Positions 11,801-22,105 of a stretch of DNA of 64,000 bases are shown piece after piece. Made by a program: the position numbers and the translations under genes. The DNA comes from Limnomonas spitsbergensis (lineage: Eukaryota > Chlorophyta > Chlorophyceae > Chlamydomonadales), in assembly GCA_037349105.1 (NCBI GenBank), contig JAYJMM010000065.1, positions 930,001 through 994,000 of the forward strand, in the 5' to 3' direction. The notes beneath the pieces are model-generated. The model made no database searches, had not been told where the DNA came from, and worked only from the letters and a program-made list of their open reading frames with translations. The stretch's first letter is position 1. Every line of letters starts with the position of its first letter.

Positions 11801-14800
11801 TGCTCACTCCAGTGCCCACTCCAGTGCTCACTCCAGTGCCCACTTCAGTGCTCACTCCAGTGCCCACTCCAGTGCCCACTCCAGTGCTCACTCCAGTGCC
11901 TACTCCTGTGCTCACTCCAGTGCCCACTCCAGTGCTCACTCCAATGCTCACTCAAGTGCCCACTCAAGTGCACACTCTAGTGCTCACTCTAGTGCCCACT
12001 CCAGTGCTCACTCAAGTGCCCAAGTGCTCACTCCAGTGCCCACTCCAATGCTCACTCCATTGCCCACTCCAGTGCTCACTCCAGTGCCCACTCCTGTGCT
12101 CACTCCAGTGCCCACTCCAGCGCTCACTACAGTGCTCACTCTAGTGCTCACTCCAGTGCCCACTCCAGTGCCCACTCCAGTGCTCACTCCAGTGCCCACG
12201 CCAGTGCTCACTCCAGTGCCCACGCCAGTGCTCACTCCAGTGCTCACTCCAGTGCCCACTCCAGTGCTCACTCCAGTGCCCACTCCAGTGCTCACTCCAG
12301 TGCCCACTCCAGTGCTCACTCCAGTGCCCACTCCAGTGCCCACTCCAGTGCCCACTCCAGTGCCCACTCCAGTGCTCACTCCAGTGCCCACTCCAGTGCC
12401 CACTCCAGTGCTCACTCCAGTGCTCACTCCAGTGCCCGCTCTAGTGCTCACTCCAGTGCCCACTCCAATGCTCACTCCAGTGCCCACTCCAGTGCCCACT
12501 CAAGTGCTCACTCCAGTGCCTACTCAAGTGCTCACTCCAGTGCTCACTCCAGTGCTCACTCCAGTGCCCACTCCAGTGCTCACTCCAGTGCCCACTCCAG
12601 TGCTCACTCCAGTGCCCACTCCAGTGCTCACTCCAGTGCCCACTCCAGTGCTCACTCCAGTGCCCACTCCAGTGCCCACTCCAGTGCTCACTCCAGTGCC
12701 TACTCCAGTGCTCACTCCAGTGCCCACTCCAGTGCTCACTCCAATGCTCACTCAAGTGCCCACTCAAGTGCACACTCTAGTGCTCACTCTAGTGCCCACT
12801 CCAGTGCTCACTCAAATGCCCAAGTGCTCACTCCAGTGCCCACTCCAATGCTCACTCCATTGCCCACTCCAGTGCTCACTCCAGTGCCCACTCCTGTGCT
12901 CACTCCAGTGCCCACTCCAGCGCTCACTCCAGTGCTCACTCTAGTGCTCACTCCAGTGCCCACTCCAGTGCCCACTCCAGTGCTCACTCCAGTGCCCACG
13001 CCAGTGCTCACTCCAGTGCCCACGCCAGTGCTCACTCCAGTGCTCACTCCAGTGCCCACTCCAGTGCTCACTCCAGTGCCCACTCCAGTGCTCACTCCAG
13101 TGCCCACTCCAGTGCTCACTCCAGTGCCCACTCCAGTGCCCACTCCAGTGCCCACTCCACTGCCCACTCCAGTGCTCACTCCAGTGCCCACTCCAGTGCT
13201 CACTCCAGTGCCCACTCCAGTGCTCACTCCAGTGCCCGCTCTAGTGCTCACTCCAGTGCCCACTCCAATGCTCACTCCAATGCCCACTCCAGTGCCCACT
13301 CAAGTGCTCACTCCAGTGCCTACTCAAGTGCTCACTCCAGTGCTCACTCCAGTGCTCACTCCAGTGCCCACTCCAATGCTCACTCCAGTGCCCACTCCAG
13401 TGCTCACTCCAGTGCCCACTCCAGTGCTCACTCCAGTGCTCACTCCAGTGCCCACTCCTGTGCTCACTCCAGTGCTCACTCCTGTGCCCTCTCCAGTGCT
13501 CACTCCAGTGCCCTCTCCAGTGCTCACTCCAGTGCCCACTCCAGTGCTCACTCCAGTGCCCACTCCAGTGCCCACTCCAGTGCTCACTCCAGTGCCCACT
13601 CCAGTGCTCACTCCAGTGCCCACTTCAGTGCTCACTCCAGTGCCCACTCCAGTGCTCACTCGAGTGCTCACTCCAGTGCCCACTCCAGTGCCCACTCCAG
13701 TGCTCACTCCAGTGCCCACTCCAGTGCTCACTCCAGTGCTCACTCCAGTGCCCACTCCAGTGCTCACTCCAGTGCCCACTCCAGTGCCCACTCCAGTGCT
13801 CACTCTAGTGCCCACTCCAATGCCCACTCCAGTGCTCACTCCTGTGCCCACTCCAATGCTCACTCTAGTGCCCACTCCAGTGCTCACTCCAGTGCCCACT
13901 CCAGTGCTCACTCCAGTGCTCACTCCAGTGCCCACTCCAGTGCTCACTCCAGTGCTCACTATAGTGCCCACTCCAGTGCTCACTCCAGTGCCCACTCCAG
14001 TGCCCACTCCAGTGCTCACTCCAGTGCCCACTCCATTGCCCACTCCAGTGCTCACTCCAGTGCCCACTCGAGTGCTCACTCTAGTGCTCACTCTAGTGCC
14101 CACTCCAGTGCTCACTCTAGTGCTCACTCTAGTGCCCACTCCAGTGCTCACTCCAGTGCCCAAGTGCTCACTCTAGTGCCCACTCCAGTGCTCACTCCAT
14201 TGCCCACTCCAGTGCTCACTCCAGTGCCCACTCCAGTGCTCACTCCAGTGCCCACTCCAGTGCTCACTCCAGTGCTCACTCCAGTGCCCACTCCAGTGCT
14301 CACTCCAGTGCCCACTCCAGTGCTCACTCAAGTGCCCACGCCAGCGCTCCCTCGAGTGCTCACTCCAGTGCTCACTCAAGTGCTCACTCCAGTGCCCGCT
14401 CTAGTGCTCACTCCAGTGCCCACTCCAGTGCTCACTCAAGTGCCCACTCCAGTGCTCACTCCAGTGCTCACTCCAGTGCCCACTCCAGTGCTCACTCCAG
14501 TGCCCACTCCAGTGCCCACTCCAGTGCTCACTCCAGTGCCCACTCCAGTGCCCACTCCAGTGCTCACTCCAGTGCCCACTCCAGTGCCCACTCCTGTGCC
14601 CACTCTAGTGCTCACTCCAGTGCCCTCTCCAGTGCTCACTCCAGTGCCCACTCCAGTGCTCACTCCAGTGCCCACTCCAGTGCTCACTCCAGTGCCCACT
14701 CCAGTGCCCACTCCAGTGCTCACTCCAGTGCCCACTCCAGTGCTCACTCCAGTGCCCACTTCAGTGCTCACTCCAGTGCCCACTCCAGTGCCCACTCCAG

Positions 14801-17200
14801 TGCTCACTCCAGTGCCTACTCCTGTGCTCACTCCAGTGCCCACTCCAGTGCTCACTCCAGTGCCCACTCCAGTGCTCACTCCAGTGCTCACTCCAGTGCC
14901 CACTCCAGTGCTCACTCCAGTGCCCACTCCAGTGCCCACTCCAGTGCTCACTCCAGTGCCCACTCCAGTGCCCACTCCAGTGCTCACTCCAGTGCCCACT
15001 CCAGTGCCCACTCCTGTGCCCACTCTAGTGCTCACTCCAGTGCCCTCTCCAGTGCTCACTCCAGTGCCCACTCCAGTGCTCACTCCAGTGCCCACTCCAG
15101 TGCTCACTCCAGTGCCCACTCCAGTGCCCACTCCAGTGCTCACTCCAGTGCCCACTCCAGTGCTCACTCCAGTGCCCACTTCAGTGCTCACTCCAGTGCC
15201 CACTCCAGTGCCCACTCCAGTGCTCACTCCAGTGCCTACTCCTGTGCTCACTCCAGTGCCCACTCCAGTGCTCACTCCAATGCTCACTCAAGTGCCCACT
15301 CAAGTGCACACTCTAGTGCTCACTCTAGTGCCCACTCCAGTGCTCACTCAAGTGCCCAAGTGCTCACTCCAGTGCCCACTCCAATGCTCACTCCATTGCC
15401 CACTCCAGTGCTCACTCCAGTGCCCACTCCTGTGCTCACTCCAGTGCCCACTCCAGCGCTCACTACAGTGCTCACTCTAGTGCTCACTCCAGTGCCCACT
15501 CCAGTGCCCACTCCAGTGCTCACTCCAGTGCCCACGCCAGTGCTCACTCCAGTGCCCACGCCAGTGCTCACTCCAGTGCTCACTCCAGTGCCCACTCCAG
15601 TGCTCACTCCAGTGCCCACTCCAGTGCTCACTCCAGTGCCCACTCCAGTGCTCACTCCAGTGCCCACTCCAGTGCCCACTCCAGTGCCCACTCCACTGCC
15701 CACTCCAGTGCTCACTCCAGTGCCCACTCCAGTGCTCACTCCAGTGCCCACTCCAGTGCTCACTCCAGTGCCCGCTCTAGTGCTCACTCCAGTGCCCACT
15801 CCAATGCTCACTCCAGTACCCACTCCAGTGCCCACTCAAGTGCTCACTCCAGTGCCTACTCAAGTGCTCACTCCAGTGCTCACTCCAGTGCTCACTCCAG
15901 TGCCCACTCCAGTGCTCACTCCAGTGCCCACTCCAGTGCTCACTCCAGTGCCCACTCCAGTGCTCACTCCAGTGCTCACTCCAGTGCCCACTCCTGTGCT
16001 CACTCCAGTGCTCACTCCTGTGCCCTCTCCAGTGCTCACTCCAGTGCCCTCTCCAGTGCTCACTCCAGTGCCCACTCCAGTGCTCACTCCAGTGCCCACT
16101 CCAGTGCCCACTCCAGTGCTCACTCCAGTGCCCACTCCAGTGCTCACTCCAGTGCCCACTCCAGTGCTCACTCCAGTGCCCACTCCAGTGCTCACTCCAG
16201 TGCTCACTCCAGTGCCCACTCCAGTGCCCACTCCAGTGCTCACTCCAGTGCCCACTCCAGTGCTCACTCCAGTGCTCACTCCAGTGCCCACTCCAGTGCT
16301 CACTCCAGTGCCCACTCCAGTGCCCACTCCAGTGCTCACTCTAGTGCCCACTCCAATGCCCACTCCAGTGCTCACTCCTGTGCCCACTCCAATGCTCACT
16401 CTAGTGCCCACTCCAGTGCTCACTCCAGTGCCCACTCCAGTGCTCACTCCAGTGCTCACTCCAGTGCCCACTCCAGTGCTCACTCCAGTGCTCACTATAG
16501 TGCCCACTCCAGTGCTCACTCCAGTGCCCACTCCAGTGCCCACTCCAGTGCTCACTCCAGTGCCCACTCCATTGCCCACTCCAGTGCTCACTCCAGTGCC
16601 CACTCGAGTGCTCACTCTAGTGCTCACTCTAGTGCCCACTCCAGTGCTCACTCTAGTGCTCACTCTAGTGCCCACTCCAGTGCTCACTCCAGTGCCCAAG
16701 TGCTCACTCTAGTGCCCACTCCAGTGCTCACTCCATTGCCCACTCCAGTGCTCACTCCAGTGCCCACTCCAGTGCTCACTCCAGTGCCCACTCCAGTGCT
16801 CACTCCAGTGCTCACTCCAGTGCTCACTCCAGTGCCCACTCCAGTGCTCACTCCAGTGCCCACTCCAGTGCTCACTCAAGTGCCCACGCCAGCGCTCCCT
16901 CGAGTGCTCACTCCAGTGCTCACTCAAGTGCTCACTCCAGTGCCCGCTCTAGTGCTCACTCCAGTGCCCACTCCAGTGCTCACTCCAGTGCCCACTCCAA
17001 TGCTCACTCCAGTGCTCACTCCTGTGCTCACTCCAGTGCCCACTCCAGTGCTCACTCCAGTGCCCACTCCAGTGCCCACTCCAGTGCTCACTCCAGTGCC
17101 CACTCTAGTGCTCACTCTAGTGCCCACTCCAGTGCCCACTCCATTGCTCACTCCAGTGCCCACTCCAATGCTCACTCCAGTGCCCACTCCAGTGCTCACT
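5866..17200. repeat. 11.3-kb minisatellite of 12-bp unit CCAGTGCYCACT
   Basis: Roughly 940 copies of a 12-bp unit in which Y alternates between T and C. Rarer variants are CTAGTG, CAAGTG, CCAATG, CGAGTG and CCATTG. Each unit contains the dyad CACT-CC-AGTG. The array is interrupted by an 8-bp truncated unit (GTGCCCAAGTGCTC junction) at 6361, 6800, 7036, 7620, 8060, 8260, 8508, 9488, 10828, 12024, 12824, 14164, 15360 and 16700. Segments of 1,340 and 1,196 bp recur, giving higher-order copies. Long open frames here (such as 9488-10840) start at GTG, follow the repeat and are not genes. Confidence 0.97.
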
Positions 17201-17814
17201 CTAATTCCTAGCGGGCTGTGCGTATTTGTTACCGTGAGGCAGTGTTCAGGTTTTACCGGAAGGCGTACAGGCCCTACGAATTAAGTTTACTAGATTTTCC
17301 TTGGGAAACCCTGTGCATGGCAGGTTTTCCTAGAGGATTCTCATTCACAAGGAAAACAATGGGAAAAAAAGGGAAAACAATGGGTTTCCCATCGGTGTTT
17401 CGTTTTATGTCCCTCAGGACTTCCCTCTGTTTTCCCTATCCTTTTTTGAACACACAATTGTCATTATTACCTGCAGGTACCCAGCTGGGCACACACGTAC
17501 GGCCATGTGCCCGAGCTTTTTTGAGCAGGACCCAGAGGTGTACCGTAGACTCGCTTTGCCTCCGCAATAAATCAATGTTCATTTGCCTTCGCGTTTTTTT
17601 AATTATTTACAATTCATTCATAGACGCATTTGCGGCTTAACACGCCACATAAAAATGGCTTGTGCGCGCGTCACATCTTGCTAGCTTGTCCGTACAGATC
17701 CAAATGCAATGGACCACTGCACCGCGACCACTTTCTTACTGTATCAAAGGCACTGCTGTTAGTACCGTGCCGGTGCTTGTTGCATGTACCGTATATTATC
17801 GGTGCAAGCAAGCC
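17201..17814. other. Unique spacer, no gene seen
   Basis: AT-richer sequence after the 12-bp array. A 140-codon open frame (17218-17640) begins at GTG and has no recognisable motif. GGGAAAACAATGGG occurs twice in close succession near 17359-17395. I see no supported gene here. Confidence 0.5.
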
Positions 17815-18240
17815 GCATGTGAATCACCGGTGCAGCTTTACCGGCAGCTACAGCCCAACCAGGAGCATGCATGGTGCCCGCAGCATGATACCGGTACCTG
17901 ACGCATTAATTTACAGCTGCTTCCCAGGTCCATAAGGTGTGCGCTGCAAGGGCATGCCGAAGACCGTCCTGCTGGTGTGATCCCAATCAGTGCAGGTGCA
18001 ATAATACCAGTGCAGTTGTTACCGGAACCATAGTCTCATGCATGCATGCCCAGCCAGGAAATTGCATGATACCAATATAATGATGTCAGTAGCTTTGAGC
18101 TGACGATGCAGCACGTATCCATACTCAAATGCGCGTAGTGGGGGCAACCAGCAGTGGTACGGTAGTAGGGAGTGGTCCCAATCAGCGCAAGTGCAGCACC
18201 GTTGCAGCTGTGAGCTACATGCGCAACCAGGAGCGTCGGT
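17815..18240 (-). repeat. Degenerate relatives of the 171-bp satellite, inverted
   Basis: Three blocks resemble the reverse complement of the unit at 22106-25760. Around 17850-17882, CCCAACCAGG is followed by ATGCATGG. Around 17975-18000 there is TCCCAATCAGTGCAGGTG. Around 18172-18232, GGTCCCAATCAGCGCAAGTG is followed by GCAACCAGGAG. Their spacing (about 150-190 bp) approximates the satellite period. I infer an old, eroded stretch of the same repeat family in opposite orientation. Confidence 0.6.
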
Positions 18241-18562
18241 TACATGAGAGCGCTTCATTTGGGCGTTTGATTCGACTTCCATTTCAGACCACTGGAAGGC
18301 CTGAGGCTTGAAAGCACATGGTTTCAGACGGCAAACAGTCGTGGCCACTGACAGCCCGAATTGGCATCTAGTAATAACAGGTAATTAAAAGAACACTTTA
18401 CTATCTTTTCAACTGGACTACATGTCTATACGGTCGCTTGTGAATGAAATAGGCACTGCTTCGCACATAGCGAATCCACACCTTGGCTCGCTGACCGGCC
18501 GCATAAAATCGCGGCATGCATGAGCTCTCCACTTCGCTTCATCGCTTTGTCTTGTCTTTGTA

Positions 18563-18847
18563 ATGTCTGCTTATAATTGCTTACATTGTTTCCAAAGCTT
18601 CCCTCTGGCTCTCCAACTAGCGAGACACACGACAAACCGTAAAGGCAACTGCGTAGACGATTTTGGGACCGCTGCGCGAAAGCTAGTAGTAATAGCTGGA
18701 GGTGCAGCTGCGGTTGCTGCTGCTGCGACTGCAGCTGTTGCTGCGACCGCGGCTGCTGCTGCTGTGGCTGCAGCAGCGACTGCAGCTGCTGATGACTCTG
18801 ACCTGGATGCCCAGTTCTTTGAGCACGATCACAAATGGTGCGAATGA
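18563..18847 (+). CDS. Small zinc-finger protein / N-terminal exon with poly-Ala tract
   Basis: This 94-codon frame starts at a genuine ATG. Residues 5-28 form a C2H2/C2HC-like finger: YNCLHC, about a dozen residues, LARHTTN, then KGNC. It is followed by an alanine-rich stretch (about residues 46-80) encoded by GCN repeats, and an acidic/His C-terminus (DDSDLDAQFFEHDHKWCE). An N-terminal finger of this kind is common in large eukaryotic transposase-like genes of the KDZ/CACTA type; that is from memory. The open frame at 18988-19860 lies about 140 bp downstream on the same strand and may be the other end of the same, internally deleted, gene. It could also be an independent small ORF. Confidence 0.45.
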   Translation: MSAYNCLHCFQSFPLALQLARHTTNRKGNCVDDFGTAARKLVVIAGGAAAVAAAATAAVAATAAAAAVAAAATAAADDSDLDAQFFEHDHKWCE

Positions 18848-18987
18848 CTGGGAAATAATTTAGGAAGATGGTTATGCCCAATCCCATTTTGTGTATTCAA
18901 TATGAGTGGTACCTACTACAGTGTGCCACCTCTCAAGTCAATGCATGCATGCCATAACTTCTTCTTCCTTCATGCCTTTAGGCCTAA

Positions 18988-19860
18988 GGCATTGTACGGT
19001 GCTACCAGCAGACGCACGCGGGCAATGCCTGGTTGAGAGAGCTCGTCAATCGTTCGCGGGTGCTTGAGATTGCCAAGCTCTCAACAGACAAGCTGGAGAC
19101 GCAGAGGCGGCTGTATAAGACAGCTTTTATGATTGCTGCTAGGACGGGTACCTCACAGTTGTTTCAAACTGGCAAGGTAATTCAGTGGGTGCAACTGGAA
19201 GGCAGCCCTGTTTCTCCGGCTGAGAGTACGGCTGAGTTGCTCACCAGTCAGCCAGAGGTCTGCTTTCTACCTCATGCCCTTCGCAAGTTTTTTGCAGCCG
19301 AGAATACCACCTTGCCTGACAGCATTAGAACGGTAAAGAGTGGTGTCTTGGCCTCAAAAGTCAGCTGGATGACTGATGTTGCCCAGAACCTCCTCCAGAC
19401 CGTCCATGCGAGTCCCTCACTCTGGCAAGCCCCTTGGTATGATAGTGTGGTTGTCCCAGCCACGACTCCTCCAGCAGAGTGGTTTTCCCAGTTAAGGCTT
19501 TTGTTATGGGCGGGTGATCAGCAATATGCTTTCATCCGCTGGTACCAAGCCACACCACCCACAGGGGATATCCTTGAGAAGCTTGGGTGCAAAAGCTTGA
19601 AATGGGAGGATGCGAATGGAAGCCGTGGGTGGTATGATGTTGTTTATTTCTCAGGGATTGTCAGGCAAGTTTATTTTGTCCCTGATTTTGCGAGGGGGGA
19701 AGGGTTCTTCAAGGTTAATGCATGGAAATGGGACAGGGGGGAGCCATGCATAGAGGGATATGATGTTGATCCCGATTCCGACTCTGAGTGGGCGCCAATG
19801 TATATTATGAAGTTGGAACCAAAGATAAATAAAGCTGTACACGCCATAAATAGTGTGTAA
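18988..19860 (+). CDS. C-terminal exon of a transposase-like or unknown gene
   Basis: The frame is open from 18988 to a TAA at 19860. Its first in-frame start is only TTG at 19033, so it is probably a 3' exon. A possible acceptor is CTACCAG at about 19002-19008. The protein looks natural: a helical start (LETQRRLYKTAFMIAARTG), aromatic-rich middle blocks (LLLWAGDQQYAFIRWYQ, then GWYDVVYF) and VYFVPDF followed by FFKVNAWKWDRGEP. The WAG/AFIRWY-then-VYFVPDF layout recalls the C-terminal region of KDZ/CACTA-like transposon genes in algae; this is a low-certainty family guess. AATAAA (19875) and TGTAA (19907) follow the stop. Confidence 0.5.
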   Translation, partial: GIVRCYQQTHAGNAWLRELVNRSRVLEIAKLSTDKLETQRRLYKTAFMIAARTGTSQLFQTGKVIQWVQLEGSPVSPAESTAELLTSQPEVCFLPHALRKFFAAENTTLPDSIRTVKSGVLASKVSWMTDVAQNLLQTVHASPSLWQAPWYDSVVVPATTPPAEWFSQLRLLLWAGDQQYAFIRWYQATPPTGDILEKLGCKSLKWEDANGSRGWYDVVYFSGIVRQVYFVPDFARGEGFFKVNAWKWDRGEPCIEGYDVDPDSDSEWAPMYIMKLEPKINKAVHAINSV

Positions 19861-19874
19861 AAACCGTTTTCATA

Positions 19875-19911
19875 AATAAATATGTACATAACTTTGTATA
19901 AATAACTGTAA
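19875..19911 (+). terminator. Candidate polyadenylation signals
   Basis: AATAAA at 19875-19880 and TGTAA at 19907-19911 lie 15-50 bp after the TAA of the preceding exon. TGTAA is the usual green-algal poly(A) signal. Position supports this, but both motifs are short and the region is AT-rich. Confidence 0.3.
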
Positions 19912-19989
19912 ATACCCGTATGAATGTGCATATCTGAATATATTGATTACCGGTACTAGTATACAAATAAATGAATGATGGATTTCAAC

Positions 19990-21600
19990 AACATGATGTA
20001 ATAGTAGAGCGGCCTGGGTTTCTTAGTGTATTCCATAAGAACCTGTCTTACAGCCGAATGCCCCAGGCCATGCTGCTGATACACTCGGGCCAATAGCCTA
20101 CCAAGCCTCAACTGAAAGAGAATGGACTGCGACCGGTGGGGCAAAACAACCAAGCAGCTTTCCGGCCAGGGTTTCTTAGTGTATTTCAGAAGAACCTGGT
20201 TTACAGCCGAATGCCCCAGGCCATGCTGCTGATACACTCGGGCCAATAGCCAACCAAGCCTCAACTGAAAGAGAATGGACTGCGACCGGTGGGGCAAAAC
20301 AACCAAGCAGCTTTCCGGCCAGGGTTCCTTTTAGTTATAATAAGAACCTGTTTTACAGCCGAATGCCCCAGGCCTTACTACTGATACACTCGGGCCAATA
20401 GCCAACCAAGCCTCAACTGAAAGATAATGGACTGCGAGCGGTGGGGCAAAACAACCAAGCAGCTTTCCGGCCAGGGTTTCTTAGTGTATTTCTATTTCAG
20501 AAGAACCTGGTTTACAGCCGAATGCCCCAGGCCATGCTGCTGATACACTCGGGCCTATAGCCAACCAAGCCTCAACTGAAAGAGAATGGACTGCGAGCGG
20601 TGGGGCAAAACAACCAAGCAGCTTTCCGGCCAGGGTTTCTTAGTGTATTCCATAAGAACCTGTCATACAGCCGAATGCCCCAGGCCATGCTGCTGATACA
20701 CTCGGGCGAATAGCCTACCAAGCCTCAACTGAAAGAGAATGGACTGCGACCGGTGGGGCAAAACAACCAAGCAGATTTCCGCCCAGGGGTTCTTTAAGTA
20801 ATCAATAAGAACCTGGCTTACAGCCGAATGCCCCAGGCCATGCTGCTGATACACTCGGGCCAATAGCCAACCAAGCCTACATTGAAAGAGAATGGACTGC
20901 GAGCGGTGGGGCAAAACAACCAAGCAGCTTTCCGCCCAGGGTTTCTTACTGTATTTCAGAAGAACCTGGTTTACAGCCGAATGCCCCAGGCCATGCTGCT
21001 GATACACTCGGGCCAATAGCCAACCAAGCCTCAACTGAAAGAGAATGGACTGCGAGCGGTGGGGCAAAACAACCAAGCAGCTTTCCGGCCAGGGTTTCTT
21101 AGTGTATTTCAGAAGAACCTGGTTTACAGCCGAATGCCCCAGGCCATGCTGCTGATACACTCGGGCCAATAGCCAACAAAGCCTAAACTGAAAGAGGATG
21201 GACTGCGAGGGGTGGGGCGAAACAACCAAGCAGCTTTCCGGCCATGGTTTCTTAGTGTATTCCATAAGAACCTGTTTTACAGCCGAATGCCCCAGGTCAT
21301 GCTGCTGATACACTCGGGCCAATAGCCAATCAAGCCTAAACTGAAAGAGTATGGACTGCAAGCGGATGTGCCAAACAATCCGCTTTGCAGCTTTCCGGCC
21401 AGGGTTTCTTAATGTATTCAATAACAACCTGTCTTACAGCTGGATACCCCAGGCCTTACTACTGCTCCATTATGCCGAACAAGCATAAACATGAAGTGAA
21501 TTGACTGGAAGCGGCTGTGCAACACAATAAAGTAGCTTTGCAGCTATGCGGCCAGGGTTTTTTCATGCAATCAATAACAACCTGTCTTAGTTACAGCCAG
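19990..21600. repeat. 153-bp tandem array
   Basis: About 10.5 copies of a 153-bp unit. The landmark CAGCCGAATGCCCCAGG occurs at 20051, 20204, 20356, 20515, 20668, 20821, 20974, 21127 and 21280, and degenerate forms follow at 21437 and 21594. Spacing is mostly exactly 153 (range 152-159). Since 153 = 3 x 51, a minus-strand frame runs through five units (20663-21427), repeating a 51-residue pattern around VYQQHGLGHSAV. One 152-bp unit breaks that frame near 20306-20356. The last two units at the right are more diverged, as expected at an array edge. Confidence 0.93.
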
Positions 21601-22105
21601 AGAAATTTGCATGATGTAGGTCATGGGTGTTTTTGAGGTAAGGGTACCCTGATGAGCTGTACATGAAGGTTGCAGCTGACATCACAATGAGCGGAGGTCT
21701 GAGGCAAACGTCGATGATGTTACACCTCTGGGCCCTGCTCAAAAAGGCTCGCCGCGTGGGCACCTAACTAAAGGGAGCAAGACAAACACAAGGGGGCAGA
21801 AAAAGAAAAAGAAACTGTGGTAATAAAATGAAGGGACAGACAAAAGCGTCCCCCACATGCTGGCCGACTCCCCTAGCCCAACCTCGCAGACAACACCGCC
21901 CGTTACGCCGCTGACAGCTGTGCCGTCCTCTTGGGTCAGCCGGGCCGCTGCCTTAAGTTTGTGCGCACGCATGCACACTCCCTTTGGCTAGTGCGGCCCC
22001 TGGCCTGCTCCAGCATGGCACCAGCCATACCGCAGGCTGAAACCAGGTACGGAAGGCGGCCGCAAACCTGTGTTAAGTAGCAGGATCTTTGGGCACAAGG
22101 CACCG
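21601..22105. other. Unique spacer with a dispersed repeat (21885-22010)
   Basis: No gene is supported. The stretch CCTTAAGTTTGTGCGCACGC ... TGGCTAGTGCGG and its left flank (GCTGTGCCGTCCT) have a diverged counterpart at 30955-31075 in the same orientation. A purine-rich tract (AAAAAGAAAAAGAAA) lies near 21800. Confidence 0.55.

Noticed and set aside
5674..17284. Dozens of 60-450-codon open frames with (SAHS), (LTPVPTPV), (STGVGTGV) or (HWSEHWSG) repeats
   Set aside because: They follow the stop-free 12-bp unit in nearly every frame on both strands, mostly begin at GTG, and change frame at each 8-bp junction. No coding signal beyond the repeat.
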